A stretch of DNA of 64,000 nt from Mucilaginibacter sp. (GTDB lineage Bacteria; Bacteroidota; Bacteroidia; Sphingobacteriales; Sphingobacteriaceae). The position numbers and the translations under genes were made by a program. The number at the start of each line of letters is the position of its first letter. The first letter of the stretch is position 1. The DNA is taken from positions 23,741 to 87,740 of the forward strand of contig NZ_JAQBOD010000010.1 in assembly GCF_028288205.1 (NCBI RefSeq), read 5' to 3'. The notes beneath the pieces are model-generated. The model made no database searches, was not told where the DNA came from, and saw nothing but the letters and a program-made list of their open reading frames with translations. Shown here in pieces: positions 44,703-52,718 of the stretch.

Positions 44703-46529
44703 TTAATTGATAAAGGTTTGCATATCTATCAGCTTACGGTATAAACCATTGTGGCCGATGAGTTCATGGTGAGTGCCCTGCTCTACAATTTTACCGCTTT
44801 CCAGCACCACAATAATATCGGCATTTTGTATGGTGCTTAAACGGTGCGCTATAATGAGCGAGGTACGGTTTTTCATCAAATTATTCAAGGCATCCTGCAC
44901 CAATTTTTCTGATTCGGTATCCAATGCCGATGTAGCCTCATCCAACAACATAATAGGCGGGTTGCTTAAAACGGCCCTTGCAATACAGATCCGCTGGCGC
45001 TGCCCGCCGGATAGTTTGGTACCGCGGTCGCCTATGTTGGTATTGTAGCCTTCTTCGGTCTCTAAAATGAAACTATGTGCATTGGCTATACGTGCCGCGG
45101 CTTCTACCTGTTCGGGTGTAGCATCTACTTTACCAAAGGCGATGTTGTTGTAAATGGAATCATTAAACAGGATGGATTCCTGGTTTACAAACCCCATTAA
45201 GGCTCTTAATGATTCGGCAGTGATAGATTTGATGTTATGGTCATCTATCAGCACTTCACCGCTTTGCGGGTCGGTAAATCGTGGTATTAGGTCCATTAAG
45301 GTAGACTTACCACCACCCGACGGACCAACCAATGCTACGGTTTTACCTTTAGGAATATTCAAATTGATATCAGACAAAACAACCTTTTCCTGGTAAGCGA
45401 ACGATACATTTTTAAAGTATATGCCTTCGTTAAATTCGGTTATGGCAGTTGCATTCGGCGTATCTTTTATTAAAGGTTTTTCATCTATTAAAGCTAAAAC
45501 ACGTTCGCCTGCCGCAATGCCCGAGTGAATATTGCTGAATGAGTCGGATATGGCTTTGGCCGGGCGCATAACCTGTGAGAACAAAGCTATGTATGTGATA
45601 AACTCTTCGGGCTTTAAAGAAGAGCTGTCTTTTGTAAATATGAGATGGCCGCCGTATAAAACAATACCCGAAACCATAGCTATACCAAAAAACTCAGAAA
45701 CAGGCGATGCCAATTGCTGGCGCCTGGCCATTGATTTAGTAATTTTTGAATAGGTTACGTTTTCTTGATCAAACCGTTTTTTTATAAATTCTGTTGCATT
45801 AAAGGCTTTAATAATTTTTATACCGGATAAGGCTTCATCCAGGTAGCTGATCATGTTACCATATGTTTGTTGTGATGCAATTGCCTGGGCTTTTAGGCGC
45901 TTTACAATTTTAGATATTACAAAAGCAGAAACCGGAATTATCAATAAAGAATAAAGAGTAAGATTGGTTGATATGGCAAACAACCATGCCATGTAGGCTA
46001 TTAATGTTAAGGGTTCTTTAAATACAACTTGTAAGGTGCTTGTTACCGAAAATTGGACCACCTGAACATCCGACGCGATCTTTGAAATAATATCTCCCTT
46101 ACGCTCATTACTGAAAAAACCCAGATGCAGGTTCATAACATTATTAAATACCGCTCTCCGGAAATTTAATAACGTATGCACCCGTAAATTTTCCATAGTA
46201 CGTTGCGATAGATATCGAAAAAGATTCGCCAGCAAAGCAGATACTATTATTGTTGCACAAACAAATTGTAAAGTACCCCACTTGCCGTAATTATTAAGCA
46301 TATACTGTACATAATAATTAAATGTATCCATTATGTTAAACGCGGATGGTCTTGGGCCCAATGCCACAATACCAGTCTGTTTATCAGAAAACAATGTTTG
46401 CAGTAATGGGGCAAGCAGTGCCAGATTTAGTGTACTAAATATTACAGAAAATATGGTTGTGATTATATAAGGAATAGCAAATTTTTCAATTGGCTTGGCA
46501 AAGGATAGTAGCCGGAAATAAGTCTTCAT
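44703..46529 (-). CDS. ABC exporter, fused membrane and ATPase domains (MsbA-like)
   Basis: 608 aa. Six transmembrane helices in the first ~330 residues (for example DSSSLKPEEFITYIALFSQV), then the ATPase: Walker A VGPSGGGKSTLMD, signature LSGGQRQRICIARAVL, Walker B IMLLDEATSALDT and IIAHRLSTIQNAD. MsbA-like exporters move lipid A or lipid-linked glycans; the glycosyltransferase cluster just upstream agrees. A -7 box lies at 46549-46556. Confidence 0.92.
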   Translation of the reverse strand: MKTYFRLLSFAKPIEKFAIPYIITTIFSVIFSTLNLALLAPLLQTLFSDKQTGIVALGPRPSAFNIMDTFNYYVQYMLNNYGKWGTLQFVCATIIVSALLANLFRYLSQRTMENLRVHTLLNFRRAVFNNVMNLHLGFFSNERKGDIISKIASDVQVVQFSVTSTLQVVFKEPLTLIAYMAWLFAISTNLTLYSLLIIPVSAFVISKIVKRLKAQAIASQQTYGNMISYLDEALSGIKIIKAFNATEFIKKRFDQENVTYSKITKSMARRQQLASPVSEFFGIAMVSGIVLYGGHLIFTKDSSSLKPEEFITYIALFSQVMRPAKAISDSFSNIHSGIAAGERVLALIDEKPLIKDTPNATAITEFNEGIYFKNVSFAYQEKVVLSDINLNIPKGKTVALVGPSGGGKSTLMDLIPRFTDPQSGEVLIDDHNIKSITAESLRALMGFVNQESILFNDSIYNNIAFGKVDATPEQVEAAARIANAHSFILETEEGYNTNIGDRGTKLSGGQRQRICIARAVLSNPPIMLLDEATSALDTESEKLVQDALNNLMKNRTSLIIAHRLSTIQNADIIVVLESGKIVEQGTHHELIGHNGLYRKLIDMQTFIN

Positions 46530-46548
46530 TAAAAATATTTAAAGAGTG

Positions 46549-46556
46549 CAAAGCTA
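46549..46556 (-). promoter_or_regulatory. -7 promoter box of the ABC exporter
   Basis: TAGCTTTG on the minus strand matches TAnnTTTG; the predicted start gives a leader of about 13 nt before the ATG at 46529. Confidence 0.4.
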
Positions 46557-46605
46557 ACGGTATTTAGCGAATATTAGTATGGGAATTTAAACGATGGCAG
46601 AACGC

Positions 46606-46797
46606 ACGCCGTTGACTCACCCCGCGGCACTTCGTGCGCGACCCTCTCTTCGGCAAGCCGTAAAGAGGGTAACCAGGTGTAGATTTGTCAACTTTTTAAA
46701 AGTTGACAAATCTTTGGACTATTTGAAAAACCCTCTTTCCGCCGAAGGTGAAGAGAGGGTCGACCAGCGTAGCGTAGTCGGGGTGAGTAATCGCCGC
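46606..46797. repeat. Nested inverted-repeat element with a 33-nt central palindrome
   Basis: Outer arms: left ACTCACCCCG..., containing CGACCCTCTCTTC and TTCGGC; right arm on the minus strand begins ACTCACCCCG and contains CGACCCTCTCTTC and CTTCGGC, with variable inserts. Inner arms are AAAGAGGGT and ACCCTCTTT. In the centre, 46681-46713, AGATTTGTCAACTTTT and its exact complement meet around a single T, so a 16-bp perfect stem. No coding frame is plausible. It may be a miniature mobile repeat or composite of two repeats. Confidence 0.85.
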
Positions 46798-46801
46798 CTA
46801 A

Positions 46802-47746
46802 CTATCGCGCCAACTTTTCTACCAACGTTTCAAAATGATCCTGGAAGAAAAAGTCGTAACCGCCTTCGCCTTCGGGCACCACGTTTATTACATCGAACGA
46901 AACCTCTAAAATGCGTGGCACTTTCAATGCCTCGGCTATAGAAAATGGGAACGATTGATTGCCGATAAACAACTTACACCCCGCTATCATTTTTGCCATT
47001 TGTAAAAAGTCGTCCACCTTTACCCATTTAATATTGGGCATGGTTTTAATGATGTCATTATATTCTGATTCCACACCTATGAATATCATGTTATCATACT
47101 TATTCAAAAATTTATGATCGATCATAATGTTTCGGTAGCGTTCGCTGCGGGCCAGGATGATGGTATCTTTATAAGTATGGTCGGGTTCAACCGTCAGCCA
47201 TTTTTTCCAAAGCGGCGGATTAACGCCCGTAATATAAGCGCACCAATGGGCAATGTTCCCCTTATCCTGCGGTACAAAGCCTGATCGGAAATAATCCAGA
47301 TCAATATCAATTGGTTTATCGCTGCTTGCCTCGCACTCATTAATATACGGCTGGCTTTTTATCAGCGGCACCAGCATATCTATCATCTTCTGGTTAAGCA
47401 TTACACCACCCAGCGCATGCGAATGCGTTACACCCTCGGCAAATATCATGGGGCGGTTTAGCGTGAAATATAAATTTACAGGCACCCCTGTAAGCTCATG
47501 TATTTCGCGGATGGTTGGCAGCGCATAAATAATATCGCCTGCGTTGCCGCTATGGTTCAGGTTTAGTTTTCCGTTAGCAAGGGCATGTTCTTTAATTTGC
47601 GGAAAGTTGCTTAACCGCTGGTTGCCGGTAATGAAGCGTTTAAACTCAACATCTTTATAATTTACCAGTTGCCATTTATATTCTTTGTAACCTCTCTTAT
47701 CGGTATGTTTTAGCCAAAGCTTATTTAAAAGACCTTTCTTCTTCAT
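46802..47746 (-). CDS. GT9/heptosyltransferase-like protein (paralogue A)
   Basis: 314 aa. LNHSGNAGDIIYALPTIREI resembles the start of GT9 glycosyltransferases, and MIAGCKLFIGNQSFPFSIAE, then ALKVPRI resembles their C-terminal nucleotide-sugar motif (GND/N-S-PF). ARSERYRNIMIDHKFL lies between the halves. The adjacent gene 47757-48701 is a clear paralogue. A transfer of a sugar to surface glycan is the likely job; the donor cannot be read from sequence. Confidence 0.75.
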   Translation of the reverse strand: MKKKGLLNKLWLKHTDKRGYKEYKWQLVNYKDVEFKRFITGNQRLSNFPQIKEHALANGKLNLNHSGNAGDIIYALPTIREIHELTGVPVNLYFTLNRPMIFAEGVTHSHALGGVMLNQKMIDMLVPLIKSQPYINECEASSDKPIDIDLDYFRSGFVPQDKGNIAHWCAYITGVNPPLWKKWLTVEPDHTYKDTIILARSERYRNIMIDHKFLNKYDNMIFIGVESEYNDIIKTMPNIKWVKVDDFLQMAKMIAGCKLFIGNQSFPFSIAEALKVPRILEVSFDVINVVPEGEGGYDFFFQDHFETLVEKLAR

Positions 47747-47756
47747 ATTATAATTA

Positions 47757-48701
47757 TTAAACGGCCAACTGTTTTACTAACGATTCCAAATGTTCCTGAA
47801 AGAAAAAGTCGTGCGCGTTCTCACCTTCGGGAATTACATTAGCTATCTGGTAATAAAGCTCTAATATACGCGGCACTTTAAGCCCTTCGGCAATAGCGAA
47901 CGGGAACGATTGGTTACCAATAAAAACCTTGCAGCCTGCAATTATCTGCGCCAGTTTTAAAAAATCGTCCACCTGCACCCATTTAAGGTTGGGTATTGAT
48001 TGGCGCATATCTTCATACTCTGATGCTACGCCCACAAAAACCACCTCATTATATTTTTGCAAAAACGAGTAATCAATAGCTGTATTACGGTAACGTTCGC
48101 TGCGGGCAATAGCTATGGTATTTGCGTAAGCTTTATCAGCATTAACTGTTAGCCAGCTTTTCCATAATTGCGGGGTTACGCCGGTTAAATAGCCGCACCA
48201 TCTCGCGATATTTCCATGATCTATAGGTATCAATTTCGACCGGAAAAAATCAAGGTCAATGTGTATTTGCTGACCATCATAGGCTTCGCATTTATCAATA
48301 TAATTTTGCGATAACACCAACGGAGCCAACATATCCACCATTTTTTGGTTAAGCATAACGCTACCCAGCGGGTGTGTCATATGCTTAGGCATATTGCGCG
48401 GTTTGCTTAGCTTTAAATACAGATTTATTTTTACGCCGGTTAGCCCATGTATTTCTTTAAGTGTTGCAAGGGCATAAATAATATCGCCTGCGTTGCCGCT
48501 ATGGTGTACATTAAGTTCGGAGTTTGATGTGCAGAATGCCTTTATTTTCTCTACAGTATTTAAGCGCTGCTTACCGGTAAAGTAATTTTGAAATTCCTCT
48601 TTATTATAGTTGGTTATCTCCCACTTGTACTCTTTATATTTATCCCTGTCAGAATATTTTAACAGCAACTTACCCAGGAGATTCTTTTTCTTAAACGTCA
48701 T
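47757..48701 (-). CDS. GT9/heptosyltransferase-like protein (paralogue B)
   Basis: 314 aa, identical in length to the neighbour. VHHSGNAGDIIYALATLKEI, MLNQKMVDMLAPLV, ARSERYRNTAIDYSFL and IIAGCKVFIGNQSFPFAIAE align with the paralogue almost block for block, while the N-terminus differs (MTFKKKNLLGKLLLKYSDR). The two are 10 nt apart on the same strand, so a tandem duplication with divergence is inferred; the second step of a shared glycan seems likely. Confidence 0.75.
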   Translation of the reverse strand: MTFKKKNLLGKLLLKYSDRDKYKEYKWEITNYNKEEFQNYFTGKQRLNTVEKIKAFCTSNSELNVHHSGNAGDIIYALATLKEIHGLTGVKINLYLKLSKPRNMPKHMTHPLGSVMLNQKMVDMLAPLVLSQNYIDKCEAYDGQQIHIDLDFFRSKLIPIDHGNIARWCGYLTGVTPQLWKSWLTVNADKAYANTIAIARSERYRNTAIDYSFLQKYNEVVFVGVASEYEDMRQSIPNLKWVQVDDFLKLAQIIAGCKVFIGNQSFPFAIAEGLKVPRILELYYQIANVIPEGENAHDFFFQEHLESLVKQLAV

Positions 48702-48740
48702 CCTTCCAAAATTAATTAAATAATTTCATGCAAATTAGCT

Positions 48741-49316
48741 TTAGAATAAGCTGGTGTATAAATGTGGGTTTGTTAATATTCCTGCAACAATATTACTTGC
48801 TACATCACTGCCAAAACCCTTTATTTTATCGAATAGCTTTGATGTTGCCTTATTAACATCCTTCTCTTCTTTTACTATTTCAGACAGTTCTTTTAGTTGT
48901 TTTCCTGTAAGGGAATCTTTAAATATTTCCTTTAAAAACTCAACACTTATAGATTGTGATTGATTAATTGTATGCTGATTATTTATATTGATTGATTTAT
49001 CAATTTTGGGATCATTCTTAGATTCAAAGCCAAATGATGTTAGCTCTATAGCCAAATTCTCAATAACCATATGTAGAATGTTCCTTATATGTTTATAGGT
49101 ATGCCCTTCTATCTCACCACCCGCTTCAATTATTTCTTCATTACTTTCATCGGCATCATCGATATAATCTATGTATGATGATTTTTCGAAAAACCGACTA
49201 ACTATACGTTCAAGTAAGAGAATTTGACCTCGAATAACAAGACTATCTCTTGTATTTATTTTTTTCTCAATTAAATTTAACTGTTCTAAAATACTTTCAA
49301 TGCTTGTAGGTGTCAT
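48741..49316 (-). CDS. Orphan 191-aa protein in the glycan cluster
   Basis: 191 aa with no glycosyltransferase feature. The N-terminal half is helical (SIESILEQLNLIEKKINTRD, LERIVSRFFEKSSYIDYI), there is an acidic patch (DDADESNEE) and HTYKHIRNILHMVIENLAIE. A polar Asn/Gln/Ser linker (NINNQHTINQSQSIS) leads to a C-terminal block, DSLTGKQLKELSEIVKEEKD and FGSDVASNIVAGILTNPHLY, reminiscent of short C-terminal tails in uncharacterised phage-defence or regulatory proteins. It is in the same orientation as its neighbours but has AT-rich codons. No function assigned. Confidence 0.55.
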   Translation of the reverse strand: MTPTSIESILEQLNLIEKKINTRDSLVIRGQILLLERIVSRFFEKSSYIDYIDDADESNEEIIEAGGEIEGHTYKHIRNILHMVIENLAIELTSFGFESKNDPKIDKSININNQHTINQSQSISVEFLKEIFKDSLTGKQLKELSEIVKEEKDVNKATSKLFDKIKGFGSDVASNIVAGILTNPHLYTSLF

Positions 49317-49382
49317 TTAGGAAATGATAATGAAAAAAATATTAGTTTACTTTTCAAATTGATATTAAGGTTTATTTCAAAA

Positions 49383-50318
49383 TTAACTAAATAATTTCTT
49401 TGTTTTTGCCCCCCATATTTGGCTATAAATATAATTGGCGCGGTTTAGCTTGCTCTTTTTGCGGATAAGGAAAATAGTACTCCGGTATTTTATTAATAAC
49501 CTGCTTAACCCAAATGATATATAACTACCCATCCGTTTGGTAAATGCTTTATAAAATTGCAAGGCGATATCATTTTTATTTTTTGGATAAGCCGCGCAAT
49601 GGCCCAGCCATGTTTGTATCCGCTCCAGTTTTTGTATAGAAGTATGTTTATGTACTTCCTTATCCCGTTTTGTCCGCAAAATATTGGTGTCGCTTTTATC
49701 GTGCTGGCGGTATTTAACCAGGCATTCGGGCATAAAATCTATAGTGCCCATATTGGTTGCCACATAGGCCAGCCACCAATCGTGGAAATAGGTTTCTTTT
49801 AATGGCAGGGCTTCATCCAGCAGCGCCCGCTTCATTAATATGGAATGGCCCGATACACAATTGAAAAACAAAAACACTTCCGGCTCATCGCCGCGGTAAA
49901 GGTTCATTACATCTGATACCTTTTTATTCATTAAGCTGCCATCCTCATGTATAAATTCCGAATCGTGATATATCAGTACATTATCCTTTATGGCATTAAC
50001 CTGCTTTTCAATTTTCTGCAAGTCCCAAATATCATCCTGGTCGCAAAGGGCAATCAGTTCACCGGTGCATAAAGTTGCCGCGCGTTCAAAATTCTTTACA
50101 AAGCCGAGATTGCTTTCGTTTTGGTATAGCTTAAATTGCGGATAACGGGATGCGTAATTTGTTAATATAGCATAGGTATTATCGGTAGAACAATCGTCAA
50201 TCACAATAATCTCCAAATTTTTATAAGTTTGATCAACAAGCGTATCCAGCTGCTGCGCCAAATAGGCTGCCCCATTATAGGCGCACAACGCGACAGAAAC
50301 AAATGGCCCGCTTTTCAT
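49383..50318 (-). CDS. Glycosyltransferase family 2
   Basis: 311 aa. GT-A fold: VSVALCAYNGAAYLAQQLDT, the DD pair at residues 41-42 in IIVIDDCSTDNTY, and LIALCDQDDIWDLQKIEKQV. C-terminal segment GSYISFGLSRLLIKYRSTIF is hydrophobic, probably peripheral to the membrane. It abuts the next transferase gene (the two are 0 nt apart) and acts on a surface glycan. Confidence 0.88.
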   Translation of the reverse strand: MKSGPFVSVALCAYNGAAYLAQQLDTLVDQTYKNLEIIVIDDCSTDNTYAILTNYASRYPQFKLYQNESNLGFVKNFERAATLCTGELIALCDQDDIWDLQKIEKQVNAIKDNVLIYHDSEFIHEDGSLMNKKVSDVMNLYRGDEPEVFLFFNCVSGHSILMKRALLDEALPLKETYFHDWWLAYVATNMGTIDFMPECLVKYRQHDKSDTNILRTKRDKEVHKHTSIQKLERIQTWLGHCAAYPKNKNDIALQFYKAFTKRMGSYISFGLSRLLIKYRSTIFLIRKKSKLNRANYIYSQIWGAKTKKLFS

Positions 50319-51314
50319 TTATGATAACTTAACTTTTATTATCTTTTTATTTTTTACAGATAACCTTATGGTGTCAACCACATTAAATATACTGCGTTTA
50401 CTGCTGTGTTGAGTTAACAATATATTTAAACGCTCTTTATATTGATCAATCAAGTCGCTGTTTTTAAACAATTCTTTATAGCTTTTCCATATCCAGGTTT
50501 GGCCCATCAGTAATTTGGGTAACAGGTCTATCAATGTAATTTGCACGTACCAGCCAAATAGCGCTAAGCCATTCAGGTGCAACACATGTAAATAAAACCG
50601 GTTACGGTAATAGGTGCTTTTTATCCATTTGGGCTTTTGGTAGTTTTTAGTACTGGCTGATATTTGGTGCCGGCATACCGACTGATGCTCATAATAACAT
50701 TTCCACCCCAACTTCCAGGCGCGTATACTCAACTCCATATCCTCGCAATAAAACGGCGAAAATAATTCATAAAATCCGCCTATCTCTTTCAATTTGGCGG
50801 CATCTATTAACGCGTTTGCGCCCGATAAATAAAAGGTATATAGGCGGTCGTTTTCATCATTAGTATAATAAAAGTACTCGGTTTTTAATTTTAGTCCGTT
50901 AAATTTTGGCGAGCGCGCGGCATCTTGTATGTTATCGCCCTCCATATCAATTATGCGCCCCATCACGCCAAAGGTATCATCAGCCTCAAAATATTTAAAC
51001 TGCTGCTCAAAATAATCGGGCGCAAGTTTAACGTCCGAGTTCAACAGTAATATTAACTCATATTGCGCGGCAGCAATTCCCTTGTTACAGGAGTAGGAGA
51101 AACCACTATTTTGTGCGTTGACCAATAACTTTACCTGCGGATACGCTTGTTTAATATATTCAACAGATGTATCTGCCGAGGCATCATCCACCACAATAAC
51201 CTCATAAGCTACGCCGGCATTTTCAATAGCGGCAAAAGTATAGGGCAGGTATTCTGCTAGCAGCTGCCTGCCATTATAATTAGGTATAACTATGCTGATG
51301 CTTTTTTTATCCAC
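50319..51314 (-). CDS. Glycosyltransferase family 2 (rhamnosyltransferase-like)
   Basis: 331 aa. ISIVIPNYNGRQLLAEYLPY, EVIVVDDASADTSVEYIKQ with D43/D44, LILLLNSDVKLAPDYFEQ and FYEEL-like SPFYCEDMELSIRAWKLGW, the layout of O-antigen/rhamnan GT2 enzymes. It is 3 nt after the upstream transferase gene and abuts the downstream one. Confidence 0.88.
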   Translation of the reverse strand: MDKKSISIVIPNYNGRQLLAEYLPYTFAAIENAGVAYEVIVVDDASADTSVEYIKQAYPQVKLLVNAQNSGFSYSCNKGIAAAQYELILLLNSDVKLAPDYFEQQFKYFEADDTFGVMGRIIDMEGDNIQDAARSPKFNGLKLKTEYFYYTNDENDRLYTFYLSGANALIDAAKLKEIGGFYELFSPFYCEDMELSIRAWKLGWKCYYEHQSVCRHQISASTKNYQKPKWIKSTYYRNRFYLHVLHLNGLALFGWYVQITLIDLLPKLLMGQTWIWKSYKELFKNSDLIDQYKERLNILLTQHSSKRSIFNVVDTIRLSVKNKKIIKVKLS

Positions 51315-51317
51315 CTG

Positions 51318-52205
51318 CTATTTCTTAACTATTTTATAATTGCGGTACTCACTTATGCGCCAGCCGGTAATATCTTCTACCTTTTGCAAAAGTTTACGGC
51401 GGAAAGTCATTTTTTTATTTAAATTTTTCAGGTCGATATCCAGTTTCCAGTTAGTGGCCGCTATCCGGTTTTGCATTACTGCAGGGTGGCTGCCCGCAAA
51501 ATGCACCAGCCTGTCGGGGTTTTTATGGCTATAATCAAACGTAAAGCTATCGGGCAGGTTTTGGGCCATCCATTCATCATCATGATAAAATTGATTGAAG
51601 TTACGCAGCTTATTTGCCAATCCTGATGGCGGCTTTACCCAACCATAATGATATATATAAGCATCTATCAATTTTACATTTATCTTTCGGTTATCCCACC
51701 TAAAACCTTGCGCATCACGATACGAGTGTATAGCTTTATTATTTCTTACAATACGTATTTCCCTGCGGTACCACCTGCGCGAGTGCCCATAATAATCATA
51801 CGACCCATAAAAATGCAGGTATTTAAACAGCAGGCCCTCAATATTGGCATCGTTTAAATTATCCTCCATCTCCTTTTTAATTAATGAATGATATTTTTCG
51901 TGTACGCACTCATCTCCTTGTATATAAAATGCCCAATCGGCATCGGGCGATATAGCAGCAAAAGCCTTGTCTGTTTCGGCAGCAAATACTGCCCCGCCTT
52001 CCCGAATGGAATCGTCCCAAACCGTATTAATGATTTTTATTTTGGGCGAATTGATACCTCTTACTAATTGTTCGGTATCATCCCCGCAGTTACCCAGGGC
52101 CACCACAAATTCATCACATAAAGGCAATATAGAAGTTATGGCCTCCACAATGGGATAATCGTTTTTTACGGCATTACGGATAAAGGTGAACCCGGCTACT
52201 TTCAT
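51318..52205 (-). CDS. Glycosyltransferase family 2-like protein
   Basis: 295 aa. VAGFTFIRNAVKNDYPIVEA at the N-terminus, then VVALGNCGDDTEQLV and DWAFYIQGDECVHEKYHSLI (a DxD-like acidic site), followed by FYGSYDYYGHSRRWYRREIR. A hydrophobic segment is lacking, so it is probably cytosolic. It is the first gene of the cluster, with a -7 box at 52237-52244. Confidence 0.8.
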   Translation of the reverse strand: MKVAGFTFIRNAVKNDYPIVEAITSILPLCDEFVVALGNCGDDTEQLVRGINSPKIKIINTVWDDSIREGGAVFAAETDKAFAAISPDADWAFYIQGDECVHEKYHSLIKKEMEDNLNDANIEGLLFKYLHFYGSYDYYGHSRRWYRREIRIVRNNKAIHSYRDAQGFRWDNRKINVKLIDAYIYHYGWVKPPSGLANKLRNFNQFYHDDEWMAQNLPDSFTFDYSHKNPDRLVHFAGSHPAVMQNRIAATNWKLDIDLKNLNKKMTFRRKLLQKVEDITGWRISEYRNYKIVKK

Positions 52206-52236
52206 TAAAACTTTAGTTTGGTTTAAAGTTGAGTGA

Positions 52237-52244
52237 CAAATATA
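52237..52244 (-). promoter_or_regulatory. -7 promoter box of the glycosyltransferase cluster
   Basis: TATATTTG on the minus strand, about 30 nt before the ATG of the first glycosyltransferase gene (52205). It would start the five-gene and possibly longer transcript to the left. Confidence 0.45.
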
Positions 52245-52403
52245 GTTATCTTTTTTCCGCTGTCTGTGTCCTCACAGGCAGATTGGGCGGCGGATTGTGC
52301 AATTCCCTCTCAAGAGCGTAGTAGCCCATGAGAAAACAGCATACAAACTTACATCAATAGTATTGTCTGATGGGGTCGCTCGCAGACTTTAAGGCGAAAT
52401 AAA

Positions 52404-52602
52404 GTGTTTCACATCAGGTGTTTCACCCCATTTTTGCAAAAATCGATAAAATAGCATAAATTATTAATTATAAGCTATTTATACTATTTTACTTAAAGCT
52501 TTTGTACTGTTTCAAAGTGTTTCACTCATTTTGTCAAATCATTAATTATCAATAAATTAACCTAAAAGAGTGTTTCATGTGTTTCATTATTTTGTGAAAC
52601 AC
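52404..52602. repeat. Seven-copy GTGTTTCA-type repeat array (iteron-like or operator array)
   Basis: Copies: GTGTTTCAC at 52404-52412, GTGTTTCAC at 52418-52426, CTGTTTCAA at 52507-52515, GTGTTTCAC at 52517-52525, GTGTTTCAT at 52570-52578, GTGTTTCAT at 52579-52587 and the inverse GTGAAACAC at 52594-52602. Copies are arranged in close pairs with start-to-start spacing of 14, 10 and 9 nt. The last direct copy and the inverse form a hairpin (8-bp stem, 8-nt loop) followed by a T-run from 52611. Function unknown. Confidence 0.8.
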
Positions 52603-52693
52603 TATATCCTTTTTTTAGCGTTGTCATCAATAGAGTACGGGCATACCGTTTGTATGCGCCGCCAACAAATGCTGCGTTGTGGCTTTTCCTTAT

Positions 52694-52701
52694 TATTTTT
52701 G
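52694..52701 (+). promoter_or_regulatory. -7 promoter box of meaB
   Basis: TATTTTTG, matching TAnnTTTG, 17 nt before the ATG at 52719. Confidence 0.5.
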
Positions 52702-52718
52702 TTCCTTTATATATTAAT

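Larger units (their letters stand above)
52206..52718. other. 513-nt gene-free divergent region containing a GTGTTTCA repeat array
   Basis: It holds the -7 box of the glycosyltransferase cluster (52237-52244, minus), a short GC-richer stretch around 52260-52345 resembling a part of the repeat at 43821-43850 (GGCGGAYTGTG), an AT-rich middle (52440-52500), the GTGTTTCA array (separate entry) and the meaB promoter box. No coding frame longer than about 60 codons lacks the signs of chance. Confidence 0.6.

Noticed and set aside
44773..45048. Antisense open frames within ABC transporter, nuo and glycosyltransferase genes
   Set aside because: They mirror conserved coding sequence on the other strand and have no family features.
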